Shown piece after piece: positions 44,750 through 53,940 of a stretch of 64,000 bases of DNA. The stretch is from Mycobacterium sp. OAS707 (GTDB taxonomy: Bacteria; Actinomycetota; Actinomycetes; Mycobacteriales; Mycobacteriaceae). Location: assembly GCF_014873705.1 (NCBI RefSeq), contig NZ_JADBDS010000006.1, forward strand, positions 490,799-554,798, in the 5' to 3' direction. Position numbers and translations under genes: made by a program. Below the pieces are notes generated by a model. It had not been told where the DNA came from and did not search any database. It worked only from the letters and a program-made list of their open reading frames with translations. Every line of letters begins with the position of its first letter. Positions within the stretch are counted from its first letter, which is position 1.

Positions 44750-45547
44750 GTGGTGACACTCGGCGGCTTCTACGAGGGCTATGTCATCGACGCCGCGCTC
44801 GGCCACGGGGGCTATGCGACGGTGTATCTGGCGCATGACGCCACGGCCCCGGATCGCCGTGTGGCGCTGAAGATTCTCGACGATTTTCACCGTCGCCCTG
44901 CCCAGATCGCCCGGCTCCAACGGGAATTCGACTTCGCCCACCAGTTCGACCATCCACACATCATCAAGATGTACGAATGCGGCGAGGGTTGGCTGGCAAT
45001 GGAATTGGTCGACGGCGGCACCGCGACCAAGTTGGTCGGCCTGCCCGACAAGCTGGCTGCGCTGGCCCAGATCGCCGACGCACTGGACTACGCCCATCGG
45101 CTCGGCATCGTGCACTGTGACGTCAAGCCTTCGAATATCCTTGTATCGCTGCCCTTTTCGTTACGCGGCGCGGTGCTGATCGACTTCGGCGTCGCGCACG
45201 CGGTTGCCGAGGACATGCGCCACAGGCCCTCACACGTTGAGGCGTCGCTGCCCTACTCGGCGCCCGAATTACTGCGCGGGCAGGCGCCGTCGGCAGCAAC
45301 CGACGAATATGCACTGGCGTGCACTGCTTTCGAGTTGATCACGGGCTCGCCGCCGTTCACCGCGGCTACTTCGATGGAACTGGTTGACGAGCAACTGCAC
45401 GCTCCACCGCCGAAACTCTCCCGCAAAGTCAGGTGGTTGCCGCACGCCTTCGACTCGATGATGAGCAAAGCGTTGGCGAAAACCCCGGACAACAGGTACG
45501 ACTCCTGCGCGGAGTTCATCGCGTTGATCACGCGCGCGCTGCGTTAG
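44750..45547 (+). CDS. Soluble eukaryotic-type Ser/Thr protein kinase
   Basis: A 265-residue Hanks-type kinase consisting of the catalytic domain only, with no TM helix or sensor domain. The Gly loop is LGHGGYATVY (about 17-26), VALKIL gives the Lys, the catalytic loop is HCDVKPSN (HCD in place of HRD, so a non-RD kinase), and DFGVAHA is the Mg loop. SLPYSAPEL and TDEYALACTAFELITG follow. Non-RD kinases often do not need activation-loop phosphorylation. It sits alone on + between ispE and ksgA, overlapping the ksgA 3' end by 4 nt. GTG at 44750 or 44753 is the start. Confidence 0.9.
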   Translation: MVTLGGFYEGYVIDAALGHGGYATVYLAHDATAPDRRVALKILDDFHRRPAQIARLQREFDFAHQFDHPHIIKMYECGEGWLAMELVDGGTATKLVGLPDKLAALAQIADALDYAHRLGIVHCDVKPSNILVSLPFSLRGAVLIDFGVAHAVAEDMRHRPSHVEASLPYSAPELLRGQAPSAATDEYALACTAFELITGSPPFTAATSMELVDEQLHAPPPKLSRKVRWLPHAFDSMMSKALAKTPDNRYDSCAEFIALITRALR

Positions 45548-46512
45548 ATCACGCGAAACTGCGGCTGCTGCGCCGGCTGCTCCTGGGTCTGCGGTTCGGC
45601 GGGCTGCGTCACGGCGGGCTGTGGCGGCGCAGGCGCGGCAGGCGTGGCCTCCCACTCTCCAGAGCGCTGCAGCAGCCGAACGAAGTCCGCCACCGACAAC
45701 GTCTCGCCGCGGCGGGACGGGTCGATGCTTGCGGCCAACAGGCGTCGGGCCGACTCGTTGCCCGAACCCGCCCACTCGGCGAACGCGTTGCGCGACGTCT
45801 TACGCCGCTGCGCGAACGCGACGTCGATCAGGTTGAACACCTGGGTGCGGAAGTCGGCGTCGGTCGGCCACGGCGAGACCTCGTGCCGGTCGATGCGGAC
45901 CAGCCCGGAATACACCCGCGGAATGGGCCAGAACACCGTCGGCGACACCATGCCGTAGCGCCGCACGTTGCCGTAGAACCGGACCTTCACGCTTGGCACG
46001 CCGTACTCCTTGCCACCGGGTTCGGCGGCCAGTCGCTCGGCGACCTCGGCCTGCACCATCACCATCACCGTCCGGATCGACGGGAACTCGGCGAGCAGGT
46101 GCAGCAGGGCCGGAACGGCGACGTTGTAAGGCAGGTTGGCCACCAGCGCGGTGGGCTGCTCTTCGAGGTCGGGCGGATGCACTGTGAGGACGTCGCGGTT
46201 GAGCACCGTGAGCCGGTTGATCTCGCTGTGCGAATGCTCGGCGATGGTCTTCGGCAGCTGACGGGCCAGCACGGGATCGATCTCGACGGCCGTCACCCTG
46301 GCACCCCTGTCGAGCAGGGCCAGTGTCAACGAGCCGAGGCCGGGACCGACCTCGAGAACATGGTCGTGCCGATTGACACCGGAGGCCGAAACGATACGGC
46401 GAACGGTGTTCGCGTCATGGACGAAGTTCTGGCCGAAAGACTTTCGGGGCCTGAAGTCGATCTCTTTCGCCAGGTGTCGTATCTCGGTCCGCCCGAGGAG
46501 TCGAATAGTCAG
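45544..46512 (-). CDS. ksgA: 16S rRNA dimethyladenosine transferase KsgA/RsmA, apparent CTG start
   Basis: A 322-residue methyltransferase that dimethylates two adenosines in 16S helix 45. The N-terminus is TIRLLGRTEIRHLAKEIDF then RKSFGQNFV; the SAM loop is EVGPGLGSLT; the catalytic motif is NLPYNV. The only plausible start giving the conserved N-terminus is CTG at 46512: no ATG, GTG or TTG occurs in frame between the upstream stop and the SAM-binding region. The CTGA overlaps the rpfB TGA exactly as ATGA overlaps do elsewhere, and GGGAGG lies 11 nt upstream. A truncated TTG start at 46329 would delete the FGQNF region and SAM loop. The C-terminus is Pro/Gln-rich. Confidence 0.93.
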   Translation of the reverse strand: MTIRLLGRTEIRHLAKEIDFRPRKSFGQNFVHDANTVRRIVSASGVNRHDHVLEVGPGLGSLTLALLDRGARVTAVEIDPVLARQLPKTIAEHSHSEINRLTVLNRDVLTVHPPDLEEQPTALVANLPYNVAVPALLHLLAEFPSIRTVMVMVQAEVAERLAAEPGGKEYGVPSVKVRFYGNVRRYGMVSPTVFWPIPRVYSGLVRIDRHEVSPWPTDADFRTQVFNLIDVAFAQRRKTSRNAFAEWAGSGNESARRLLAASIDPSRRGETLSVADFVRLLQRSGEWEATPAAPAPPQPAVTQPAEPQTQEQPAQQPQFRVI

Positions 46513-47597
46513 CGCGCTCCAATCCTCCCGCTACACACGGGCCACGCGCCCCAACCTTGTCGCGCCCGAGTGACCTCAGCAATCGCGATCTGTTCTTCTC
46601 TTGTAGCCAGATCCGCCCTCGGAGCATACCGCAGACCGCCCTGTCGTTCCCAGGTGTTTTGGTCGAATTGAACGCCACCGTAAAATCCATTGCCGGTATT
46701 GATGGCCCAGTTACCTCCGGCTTCGCACCGAGAGAGGGCATCCCAGACAGGTCCGTTTGTTACCGGGGGAACTTCTGTGCCCGGCTTGGCGCCGATGCGA
46801 AGCACGCCGTCGCGGGCCGGATTCACAACGACATTGGCTACTGGCAACCTGCCGGTCTCCACTCCGTTGACGGTCGCGACGGCGAAGGTGACGTCTTGGG
46901 TGCCCGGCGTCCCCGGGTCCTCGACGACCTGACGGCTCATGTTCAGCGTGGGGTCGGGGACCTGCTTGTTGTCGGGCGGCAACGGCATGCGCTCGGTGAC
47001 TTTGTCGATCCGGATGCGGGTCACCTGGATCTGCATGTTGTCGACGATCGGGGCCCACGCGTTGGGCACGACGGCATCCTTCTGCATCAGCGGAACACCC
47101 GCAGCTTCGAGCAGAGCCGCGACGTTCGGAGCTGCGATGCGCAGCGTGCGAATCACGCCAGCGTCGTTGAGCTGCACCGTTTTTGCGCTCACCACGGGCA
47201 GTGACATACCGGCAAGCGGGACGCGACTGCCGCGGGATGCGGCGGCAGGCGCCTTGTCACTCATCCGCAGCTGCGCCAGTGCTTCGTCGACGGTCGACGC
47301 GGTGGTCCAGACCTGCCTGCTGTTCTGTCCGTCAAGCGAAATCTGGAGGGGCCGACTGCGGCGAAGCACGATCGATTCTGACTGGTGCACCTCGTCGTTG
47401 GCTGCGGGGTAGAGGTCGTCGCGCTCGCCGACGTCGAAGCCGTTCTCCTTGACGACATCGATCACGCGCGACTTCATCGTGGCAACCGTCATTTCGGAGC
47501 CGTCGACGGTCAGTTTGACAGTCTTGTGCGCGGCGACGGCGTACCCGCCCGCGAAGCTGAGTGCGAGCAACATCGCACCAACCAGCAGGCGAAGCAT
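46509..47597 (-). CDS. rpfB: Resuscitation-promoting factor RpfB
   Basis: A secreted or membrane-anchored peptidoglycan-cleaving enzyme, 362 residues from ATG 47597. The N-terminal signal/TM segment (LRLLVGAMLLALSFAGGYAV) is followed by DUF348 repeats (SRVIDVVKENGF; ASTVDEALAQL; APNVAALLEAAGV), a G5 domain (about 190-270) and the C-terminal Rpf lysozyme-like domain. That domain has CEAGGNWAINTGNGFYGG, whose Glu is catalytic. TTG at 47636 would add 13 residues (MNTLNKLHEARSP). The tatD-rpfB-ksgA order is the conserved mycobacterial one. Confidence 0.96.
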   Translation of the reverse strand: MLRLLVGAMLLALSFAGGYAVAAHKTVKLTVDGSEMTVATMKSRVIDVVKENGFDVGERDDLYPAANDEVHQSESIVLRRSRPLQISLDGQNSRQVWTTASTVDEALAQLRMSDKAPAAASRGSRVPLAGMSLPVVSAKTVQLNDAGVIRTLRIAAPNVAALLEAAGVPLMQKDAVVPNAWAPIVDNMQIQVTRIRIDKVTERMPLPPDNKQVPDPTLNMSRQVVEDPGTPGTQDVTFAVATVNGVETGRLPVANVVVNPARDGVLRIGAKPGTEVPPVTNGPVWDALSRCEAGGNWAINTGNGFYGGVQFDQNTWERQGGLRYAPRADLATREEQIAIAEVTRARQGWGAWPVCSGRIGAR

Positions 47598-47718
47598 CGG
47601 CGAGCGCGCTTCGTGAAGCTTATTAAGAGTATTCAATTGCCTGGTCTATCCCCGACTATCGGACGGTCGTCGGCTGGGCCGACCCCCCCGTTCGATCACA
47701 GCACGGTAACGAATCGGC

Positions 47719-48561
47719 CTAGGGGCGGCAACTCTCCAGCCCATACGCACGTAGGGCAGTTGCAGTACTTGCCTGGGCAACATCTTCTGCCGGGCGATCG
47801 ACGACTTCGGCGAGCGCCCTCACTGTGTAGGGCAGGCAGTACGGCTCGTTCGGGGCCCCACGATACGGGTGCGGGGTCAAAAACGGCGCATCGGTCTCGA
47901 CGAGCAGCTGGTCAGCCGGGATCAGCCGGGCGGCTTCGCGCAGCGCTTTGGCGTTTTTGAAGCTGACCGTGCCGGACAGGCTGAGCAGCCAGCCGTTGGC
48001 CACACATGTGCGGGCCATCGCCGCGTCCGACGAGAAGCAGTGGAAGATCACCGTCTCCGGTGCCCCCTCGGCGGCCAGGACGTCGAGGACCTCGCTGTCG
48101 GCGTCGCGGTTGTGGATCATCAGCGGCTTGCCGGTGCGCTTTGCGAGGTCGATATGCCAGGCGAAGGCGTCGCGCTGGGCGGCGGGTTCGGCGCAGCCGT
48201 CGAGCTTGCCCGGCCAGTACATGTCCATGCCGGTCTCGCCGATCGCGACGACGCGCGGGTGCCCGGCCAGTCGCTCGATGACGGCCTTGGCCTCGTCGGT
48301 GAGCGCGTCGGCACGCGTCGGGTGCAGTGCGACGGCCGCGTAGACGCGTGAGTCGGCGTCAGCGGCCTCGGTCACCCAGCGCGCGGACTCCAGGTCGTCG
48401 GCGATGGTGACGACGGCCTGCACGCCCACCGCAGCGGCACGGTCGACGATCGCGGTCACGCTGGCGGCATCGGTGGCACCGCAGGCGTCCAAGTGGGTGT
48501 GCGCGTCGATCAGCGGGGTCAGCGGCTCCGGTGCGGGCGGCGCCGGACGCTTCTGATTCAC
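47719..48561 (-). CDS. tatD: TatD-family metal-dependent deoxyribonuclease
   Basis: A 280-residue TIM-barrel hydrolase. Metal ligands are visible in LIDAHTHLDACG (HxH), AIGETGMDMYW (Glu), MIHNRDAD (His), FHCFSSD (His) and VETDAPFLTPHP (Asp). TatD enzymes act as 3'-5' exonucleases or DNases and may also act on D-aminoacyl-tRNA. Starts at GTG 48561 (VNQKRPAPP), 24 nt from the divergent metG, so the promoters must overlap. The frame runs on to 49260 as an antisense shadow of metG. Confidence 0.93.
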   Translation of the reverse strand: MNQKRPAPPAPEPLTPLIDAHTHLDACGATDAASVTAIVDRAAAVGVQAVVTIADDLESARWVTEAADADSRVYAAVALHPTRADALTDEAKAVIERLAGHPRVVAIGETGMDMYWPGKLDGCAEPAAQRDAFAWHIDLAKRTGKPLMIHNRDADSEVLDVLAAEGAPETVIFHCFSSDAAMARTCVANGWLLSLSGTVSFKNAKALREAARLIPADQLLVETDAPFLTPHPYRGAPNEPYCLPYTVRALAEVVDRPAEDVAQASTATALRAYGLESCRP

Positions 48562-48585
48562 GACAACACCATAAGGTGAGGACAA

Positions 48586-50133
48586 ATGAGTGAGCCGTAC
48601 TACATCACGACAGCCATCGCCTACCCGAACGGCGACCCGCACGTCGGACACGCCTACGAATACATCGCCACAGACGCGATCGCGCGGTTCAAGCGACTCG
48701 ACGGCTACGACGTGCGCTTCCTCACCGGCACCGATGTACACGGGCAGAAGATGGCCGAGACCGCGGCGGCCCAGGGCATTCCGGCTGCCGAACTGGCGCG
48801 CCGCAATTCCGACGTGTTCCAGCGGATGCAGGAGCGGCTCAACATCTCGTTCGACCGGTTCATCCGCACCTCGGATGCCGACCACTACGAGGCGTCCAAG
48901 GAGATTTGGCGCCGGATGAATGAGGCAGGCGACATCTACCTCGACGCCTACAAGGGCTGGTACTCGGTGCGCGACGAGCGCTTCTTCACCGAGGCCGAGA
49001 CGGTCGTCGGCGCCGACGGCGTGCGCATCGCCACCGAAACCGGGGCGCCGGTGACGTGGACCGAGGAGCAGACATATTTCTTCAAGCTGTCGGCTTACGC
49101 CGACCGGCTGCTCGCACTCTACGAGGAGCATCCGGAGTTCATCGAGCCCGAGGTGCGGCGCAACGAGGTGGTCAGCTTCGTCTCCGGTGGGCTGCGCGAC
49201 CTTTCGATTTCGCGGACGACGTTCGACTGGGGTGTGCCGGTGCCCGATCACCCGGATCACGTGATGTACGTGTGGGTGGACGCGCTGACGAATTACCTGA
49301 CGGGCGTTGGCTTTCCGGACACTTCATCGGAGTTGTTCAAGCGGTTTTGGCCGGCCGACCTGCACATGATCGGCAAGGACATCATCCGGTTCCACACGGT
49401 GTACTGGCCGGCGTTTCTGATGTCTGCGGGAATCGAGTTGCCGCGCAAGGTCTTTGTGCACGGCTTCCTGCTCAACCGCGGCGAGAAGATGAGCAAGTCG
49501 GTTGGCAACGTCGTCGACCCGCTGAACCTGATCGACACGTTCGGCGTGGACCGGGTGCGCTACTTCTTCCTGCGCGAGGTGCCGTTCGGGCAGGACGGCA
49601 GCTACAGCGAAGACGCGATCATCGGCCGCATCAACGCCGACCTGGCCAACGAGTTGGGCAATCTGGCACAGCGCTCGCTGTCGATGGTGGCCAAGAACCT
49701 CGACGGAAAGGTCCCTGAGCCAGGCGAATTCACCGCCGAGGACAAGTCGCTGCTGGAGTTGGCCGATGCGCTGATGGACCGGGTCCGCAGCCATTACGAC
49801 GCCACCGCAATGCATCTCGCGCTCGAGGCGATCTGGTCGGTGCTGTCCGCCGCTAACAAATACTTCTCCGCACAGGAGCCGTGGGTGTTGCGCAAGACCG
49901 ACCAAGACCGGTTCCGGACTGTGCTGTACACGACGCTGGAGACGGTGCGGATCGCGACGCTGCTTTCCCAGCCGGTGATGCCGGAGTCAACGGGCAAGCT
50001 GCTCGAACTGCTGGGCCAGGCCGAGGATCAGCGGAGCTTCGCGGCCATCGGCACGCGGTTGGCGCCGGGCACCACGCTGCCCGCCCCGGTCGGGGTGTTC
50101 CCGCGTTACGTCGCCGCCGCCGAGCAGGCGTAG
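48586..50133 (+). CDS. metG: Methionyl-tRNA synthetase
   Basis: A 515-residue class I synthetase of the short type without the C-terminal dimerisation domain. It has DPHVGHAYEY (HIGH motif, about 17-26), FLTGTDVHGQK, MYVWVDALTNYLTG and GEKMSKSVGN (KMSKS, about 301-310). It charges initiator and elongator tRNA-Met. Divergent from tatD as in M. tuberculosis. It is the right edge of the core block; the flavin-monooxygenase island starts 62 nt after it. Confidence 0.97.
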   Translation: MSEPYYITTAIAYPNGDPHVGHAYEYIATDAIARFKRLDGYDVRFLTGTDVHGQKMAETAAAQGIPAAELARRNSDVFQRMQERLNISFDRFIRTSDADHYEASKEIWRRMNEAGDIYLDAYKGWYSVRDERFFTEAETVVGADGVRIATETGAPVTWTEEQTYFFKLSAYADRLLALYEEHPEFIEPEVRRNEVVSFVSGGLRDLSISRTTFDWGVPVPDHPDHVMYVWVDALTNYLTGVGFPDTSSELFKRFWPADLHMIGKDIIRFHTVYWPAFLMSAGIELPRKVFVHGFLLNRGEKMSKSVGNVVDPLNLIDTFGVDRVRYFFLREVPFGQDGSYSEDAIIGRINADLANELGNLAQRSLSMVAKNLDGKVPEPGEFTAEDKSLLELADALMDRVRSHYDATAMHLALEAIWSVLSAANKYFSAQEPWVLRKTDQDRFRTVLYTTLETVRIATLLSQPVMPESTGKLLELLGQAEDQRSFAAIGTRLAPGTTLPAPVGVFPRYVAAAEQA

Positions 50134-50195
50134 CGCAATCTCGGCGGTACCACGCCGACACGTTGAGGTAACGCGTCCCGACTTCCCTTGAGGGC

Positions 50196-51497
50196 ATGAC
50201 CAACATGTTCCATCTGGGATGGTTTCTGAACTTCGTCGCCGACGAGTGGAACGGAAACTGGGGCGACGGTGGCCGCGACTTCACCGGCGACTTCTACGTC
50301 GAAATGGCCAAGGATCTCGAGCGCGCCAAGTTCGACTATGTGCTGATCGAGGACAAGCTCATGGTGTCGACCGCCTACGGCGGCACCATGGAGCACGACC
50401 TCAAGCACGGTGTGAATCCCAAACACGATCCGGTTCCGCTCGCGGTGCTGATGGCCGCCGCCACCACCCGACTCGGGGTCGTCCCGACGATGTCGACCAG
50501 CTTCTATCCGCCGTTCCTGCTGGCCCGGCTGTGCAGCACCATCGACCACATCGCGCGCGGCCGGTTCGGCTGGAACGTCGTCACCTCGGGAGAGGATCGC
50601 GCCGCGCAGAACTTCGGGCTCGACAAGCTCTACGAGCACGACGAGCGCTACGCAATGGCAAGCGAATACCTGGAATTGGTGAGCAAGCTGTGGGAGTCGT
50701 GGGAGCCCGATGCCATCGAACGCGACTACATGACCGGGACCTACGCCAACTACAAGAAGGTCCACACGATCGACTTCGAGGGCAAGTACTACAAGTCGCG
50801 AGGTCCGCTGAACACCGCACCGTCACCGCAATACCGCCCAACCATCGCCCAGGCGGGGGCGTCGCCGCCGGGACGCGAGCTTGCCGCGCAACACGCCGAC
50901 ACGATCGTCGCGCCCGCCAACGGCGTGGAAGCGATGAAGGCCTACCGCGACGACATCCACGCGAGGATGAAGGCCAACGGCCGCGACCCGTCACACTGCA
51001 AGCTGCTCTATCTCGTCACCCCGATCGTCGCCGATACCCACGAGGAGGCGCTGGCCAAGCGGGAGCGGTGGTTCAACGATCCGCTCTACATCGAGTACAT
51101 GCTGGCCGAGATCTCGTCGATCACCGAGATCGACTTCGCCCAGTTCGATCTCGACGAACCGGTGCCCTCAGACGTGTCGACCAACGGCGAGCGCGGCGCG
51201 CTCGAGAGCTTCCTGGCCCGCGGAAAGGGCAAGACACTGCGCGAAATCGTCACCGGCAGCGGGCTTTCCGGCAATGTCCCGTTCATCGGCACGCCAGCAG
51301 AGGTCGCCGATGAGATGGGGGCGGTGATGGACGAGGTCGGAGGTGACGGCTACCTGATCACCAGCCCGGTGATGCGACTGAACCGCCGCTACGTCACCGA
51401 GATCACCGATGGCCTGATCCCGGAGCTACAGAAACGCGGCCTTGTCCGCTCGGAGTACACCACCACCATGCTTCGCGACCACCTGCGTGAGTTCTGA
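50196..51497 (+). CDS. LLM-class FMN-dependent monooxygenase (NtaA/SnaA/DszA type) 1
   Basis: A 433-residue luciferase-like TIM-barrel enzyme using reduced FMN and O2. Family hallmarks are FHLGWFLNF at the start, KFDYVLIED, STSFYPPFLLARL, RFGWNVVTSGEDRAAQNFG, GPLNTAPSPQYRPTIAQAG and the C-terminal GGDGYLITSP. Relatives oxidise nitrilotriacetate, sulfones, dimethyl sulfide, succinocysteine or pyrimidines; the substrate is not readable. It overlaps the next paralogue (TGATG), forming an operon with the RibBA-like and MFS genes. Two stand-alone flavin reductases at 62.6-63.6 kb could supply FMNH2. Confidence 0.92.
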   Translation: MTNMFHLGWFLNFVADEWNGNWGDGGRDFTGDFYVEMAKDLERAKFDYVLIEDKLMVSTAYGGTMEHDLKHGVNPKHDPVPLAVLMAAATTRLGVVPTMSTSFYPPFLLARLCSTIDHIARGRFGWNVVTSGEDRAAQNFGLDKLYEHDERYAMASEYLELVSKLWESWEPDAIERDYMTGTYANYKKVHTIDFEGKYYKSRGPLNTAPSPQYRPTIAQAGASPPGRELAAQHADTIVAPANGVEAMKAYRDDIHARMKANGRDPSHCKLLYLVTPIVADTHEEALAKRERWFNDPLYIEYMLAEISSITEIDFAQFDLDEPVPSDVSTNGERGALESFLARGKGKTLREIVTGSGLSGNVPFIGTPAEVADEMGAVMDEVGGDGYLITSPVMRLNRRYVTEITDGLIPELQKRGLVRSEYTTTMLRDHLREF

Positions 51498-52798
51498 TGA
51501 CCGACAAGCGATTTCACCTCGGCTGGTTCATGAACTTCACGGCGAACGAGTGGAACTCTCCGTTCGGCAACGACGGAAACCCCTGGAACGGGAAGTTCTA
51601 CATCGAGATGGCCCAAGCGATGGAGAAGGCCTGCTTCGACTACATCATGATCGAGGACACGCTGATGGTGTCCGAGGCCTACGGCGGCAACTCCGAGGCG
51701 TACCTGAAGTACGCGACCATGGCGCCCAAGCACGACCCGGCACCGCTGGCCGCGATCATGGCCGCGGCCACCTCGAAAATGGGCGTCGTCGCAACCATGT
51801 CGACGACCTTCTACCCGCCGTTCCTGCTCGCCCGGCTTGCCTCGACGCTCGACAGCATCGCCGAGGGACGCTTCGGCTGGAACATCGTCACCTCCGGTGA
51901 GGACGGTTCGGCGCAGAACTTCGGCATGGACAAGCTCACCGAACACGACCTGCGCTACGACATCGCCGACGAGTACGTCGACCTGGTCTGCCAGCTGTGG
52001 AATTCGTGGGAGCCCGACGCGGTGATCCGCGACCGGGAGACCAACACCTACGCCGACTTCAAGAAGGTGCACGCAATTCACTTCGCGGGCAAGTACTTCA
52101 AGTCCCGCGGCCCGCTGAACACGGTGCGCTCCCCGCAGGGCCAACCCACCTTCGTGCAGGCCGGGGGATCGCCAAAGGGACGTCAGTTCGCGGCGAAATA
52201 CGCAGACTCGATCATCGCCGTCGCCAACGGAGTGGAGGGGATGAAGTCCTACCGCGACGACGTGCGGGCCAGGGCCGCGGCGCAGGGCCGCAACCCCGAC
52301 GACATCAAGGTGCTGTTCGTCGTGAGCCCGACCCTCGGCGAGACCGAACAGGAGGCGCTGGCCCGCAAGAAGGCCGCCTCGGAGGACCCGGCGTTCTTCG
52401 AGCAGTCGTTGGCCAGCATCTCGTCGGTCACCGACATCGACTTCTCGGTCTACGACCTCGACGAGCCGCTTCCGCCACTGGAGACCAACGGCGAGCGCGG
52501 CTCCCTCGACAAGTTCGCGCAATGGGGCAGCGGTAAAACACTGCGCCAGTTGGTCCTTGACGCAGGCGGAACGTCGGACTCCATCGAGTTGGTCGGCACC
52601 CCCGACCAGGTCGCCACCAAGATGGGCGAGGCAATGGAAGCCGTTGGCGGCGACGGCTTCCTCATCAGCACCAACCGGGTGAGCAGGGCCTACATCACCG
52701 AGATCTGCGAAGGACTCATCCCCGCGCTGCAGCGCCAGGGACTGGCCCGCACGCAGTACACGCACGCGCACCTGCGAGACACTCTGCGCGAGTTCTGA
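51497..52798 (+). CDS. LLM-class FMN-dependent monooxygenase 2
   Basis: A 433-residue paralogue of the preceding gene with the same layout: RFHLGWFMNF, CFDYIMIEDTLMVSEAYGG, FYPPFLLARLASTLDSIAEG, RFGWNIVTSGEDGSAQNFG, GPLNTVRSPQGQPTFVQAG and ETNGERGSLDKFAQWG. Tandem copies with equal length suggest local duplication with different substrate preferences or successive oxidations. ATG 51497 overlaps the upstream stop, and the RibBA-like gene follows after 2 nt. Confidence 0.92.
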   Translation: MTDKRFHLGWFMNFTANEWNSPFGNDGNPWNGKFYIEMAQAMEKACFDYIMIEDTLMVSEAYGGNSEAYLKYATMAPKHDPAPLAAIMAAATSKMGVVATMSTTFYPPFLLARLASTLDSIAEGRFGWNIVTSGEDGSAQNFGMDKLTEHDLRYDIADEYVDLVCQLWNSWEPDAVIRDRETNTYADFKKVHAIHFAGKYFKSRGPLNTVRSPQGQPTFVQAGGSPKGRQFAAKYADSIIAVANGVEGMKSYRDDVRARAAAQGRNPDDIKVLFVVSPTLGETEQEALARKKAASEDPAFFEQSLASISSVTDIDFSVYDLDEPLPPLETNGERGSLDKFAQWGSGKTLRQLVLDAGGTSDSIELVGTPDQVATKMGEAMEAVGGDGFLISTNRVSRAYITEICEGLIPALQRQGLARTQYTHAHLRDTLREF

Positions 52799-52800
52799 GC

Positions 52801-53940
52801 ATGGGTGTCATCGGGATCCGCAGGCGCGCACACCGCGCAGGCGATCCTGTCGGAGCAGCGGTCAGCGCGTTGCGCGCAGGCCGGATGGTCATCGTCGTCG
52901 ACGCCGAAAACCCGCACGACGACGGCGATCTCATGCTCGCCGCCTCGCACGCAACGCCCGAGCGGGTGGCGTTCATGGTGCGCCACACGGGCGGCATCCT
53001 GTGCGTGCCCATGCCGGCCGCCGACCTCGACCGCCTGCAGCTGCCGCCGATGGTCGCGGTCAGCGAGGACTCACGCGGCATCGGATACGCGGTTTCGGTG
53101 AACGCCCGCACGGGCATCACCACCGGCATCTCGGCCGCCGACCGGGCCCGCACGATCTCACTGCTCGCCGACCCCAACACTGAACCGCGCGATCTGATTC
53201 GGCCCGGTCATGTGTTTCCGCTGCGGGCCGTGGACGGCGGCGTGCTGCGCCGGGCGGGTCACACCGAGGCGGCCGTCGACCTGACACAAATGGCCGGACT
53301 GCCGCCCGTCGCGGTGATGGGCGAAGTAGTCGACGACGACGGCACGGTGGCGCGCGGCGCACGATTGCGCGCCTTCGCCGCCAAACACGGCCTGGCGATC
53401 GTGACGATGTCCGAGTTGATCTCCTACCGGCATCGCACCGAACGACTCGTCGAGTGCAAGGCAAGCAGCAGGCTGCCGACGGAGCACGGCGAGTTCCAGG
53501 CCTACGGCTTCAGGTCCGTGCTGGACGGACGCGAGCACATCGCACTGGCGATGGGAGACGTTGCCGGACAAACTATTTCGCCGCCGCTGGTACGGGTGCA
53601 AGTGGAGTGTCTGACGGGCAATGTCTTCGCATCCGCCGGCTGCGATTGCCATGGCGAATTGCAGCGCGGGATGCAGATGATCGCCGCCGAGGGTCGCGGC
53701 GTCGTGGTATACCTTCGCGGTCACGAGCGCAGGCACGCGCATCATCTCGAGGACGCCGGCGCAGATGCGCGCGACTACGGTCTTGGCGCACAGATCCTCG
53801 CCGACCTCGGGGTGCGGCGGATGCGGCTACTGACGAATCACCCGGTCAAGCGCATCGGGCTGGAGGCGTTCGGCCTCGAGGTCGCCGAGACGGTGGGTCT
53901 GCCGTTCGCCGCCTCTTCGCGCCTCGCATCGACATCCTGA
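52801..53940 (+). CDS. RibBA-like protein with altered active-site loops
   Basis: A 379-residue DHBP synthase / GTP cyclohydrolase II homologue. The DHBP half keeps PGHVFPLR, GHTEAAVDL and STGISA-like TTGISAADRA. The catalytic acidic loop usually written DxExREnEGD is here DAENPHDDGD (34-43), losing the Arg and a Glu. The GCH II half keeps Zn ligands Cys270, Cys281 and Cys283 (VECLTG, GCDC). After YLRGHE, however, the EGRGIGL loop is RRHAHHL, about 25 residues that normally follow are missing, and the C-terminus is short. It may be inactive, monofunctional or repurposed. Lies between FMN monooxygenase and MFS genes, overlapping the latter. Confidence 0.85.
   Translation: MGVIGIRRRAHRAGDPVGAAVSALRAGRMVIVVDAENPHDDGDLMLAASHATPERVAFMVRHTGGILCVPMPAADLDRLQLPPMVAVSEDSRGIGYAVSVNARTGITTGISAADRARTISLLADPNTEPRDLIRPGHVFPLRAVDGGVLRRAGHTEAAVDLTQMAGLPPVAVMGEVVDDDGTVARGARLRAFAAKHGLAIVTMSELISYRHRTERLVECKASSRLPTEHGEFQAYGFRSVLDGREHIALAMGDVAGQTISPPLVRVQVECLTGNVFASAGCDCHGELQRGMQMIAAEGRGVVVYLRGHERRHAHHLEDAGADARDYGLGAQILADLGVRRMRLLTNHPVKRIGLEAFGLEVAETVGLPFAASSRLASTS

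Noticed and set aside
47719..49260. A 513-residue TatD
   Set aside because: Residues before GTG 48561 are antisense to metG and have no TatD similarity; the family length is about 264-280.
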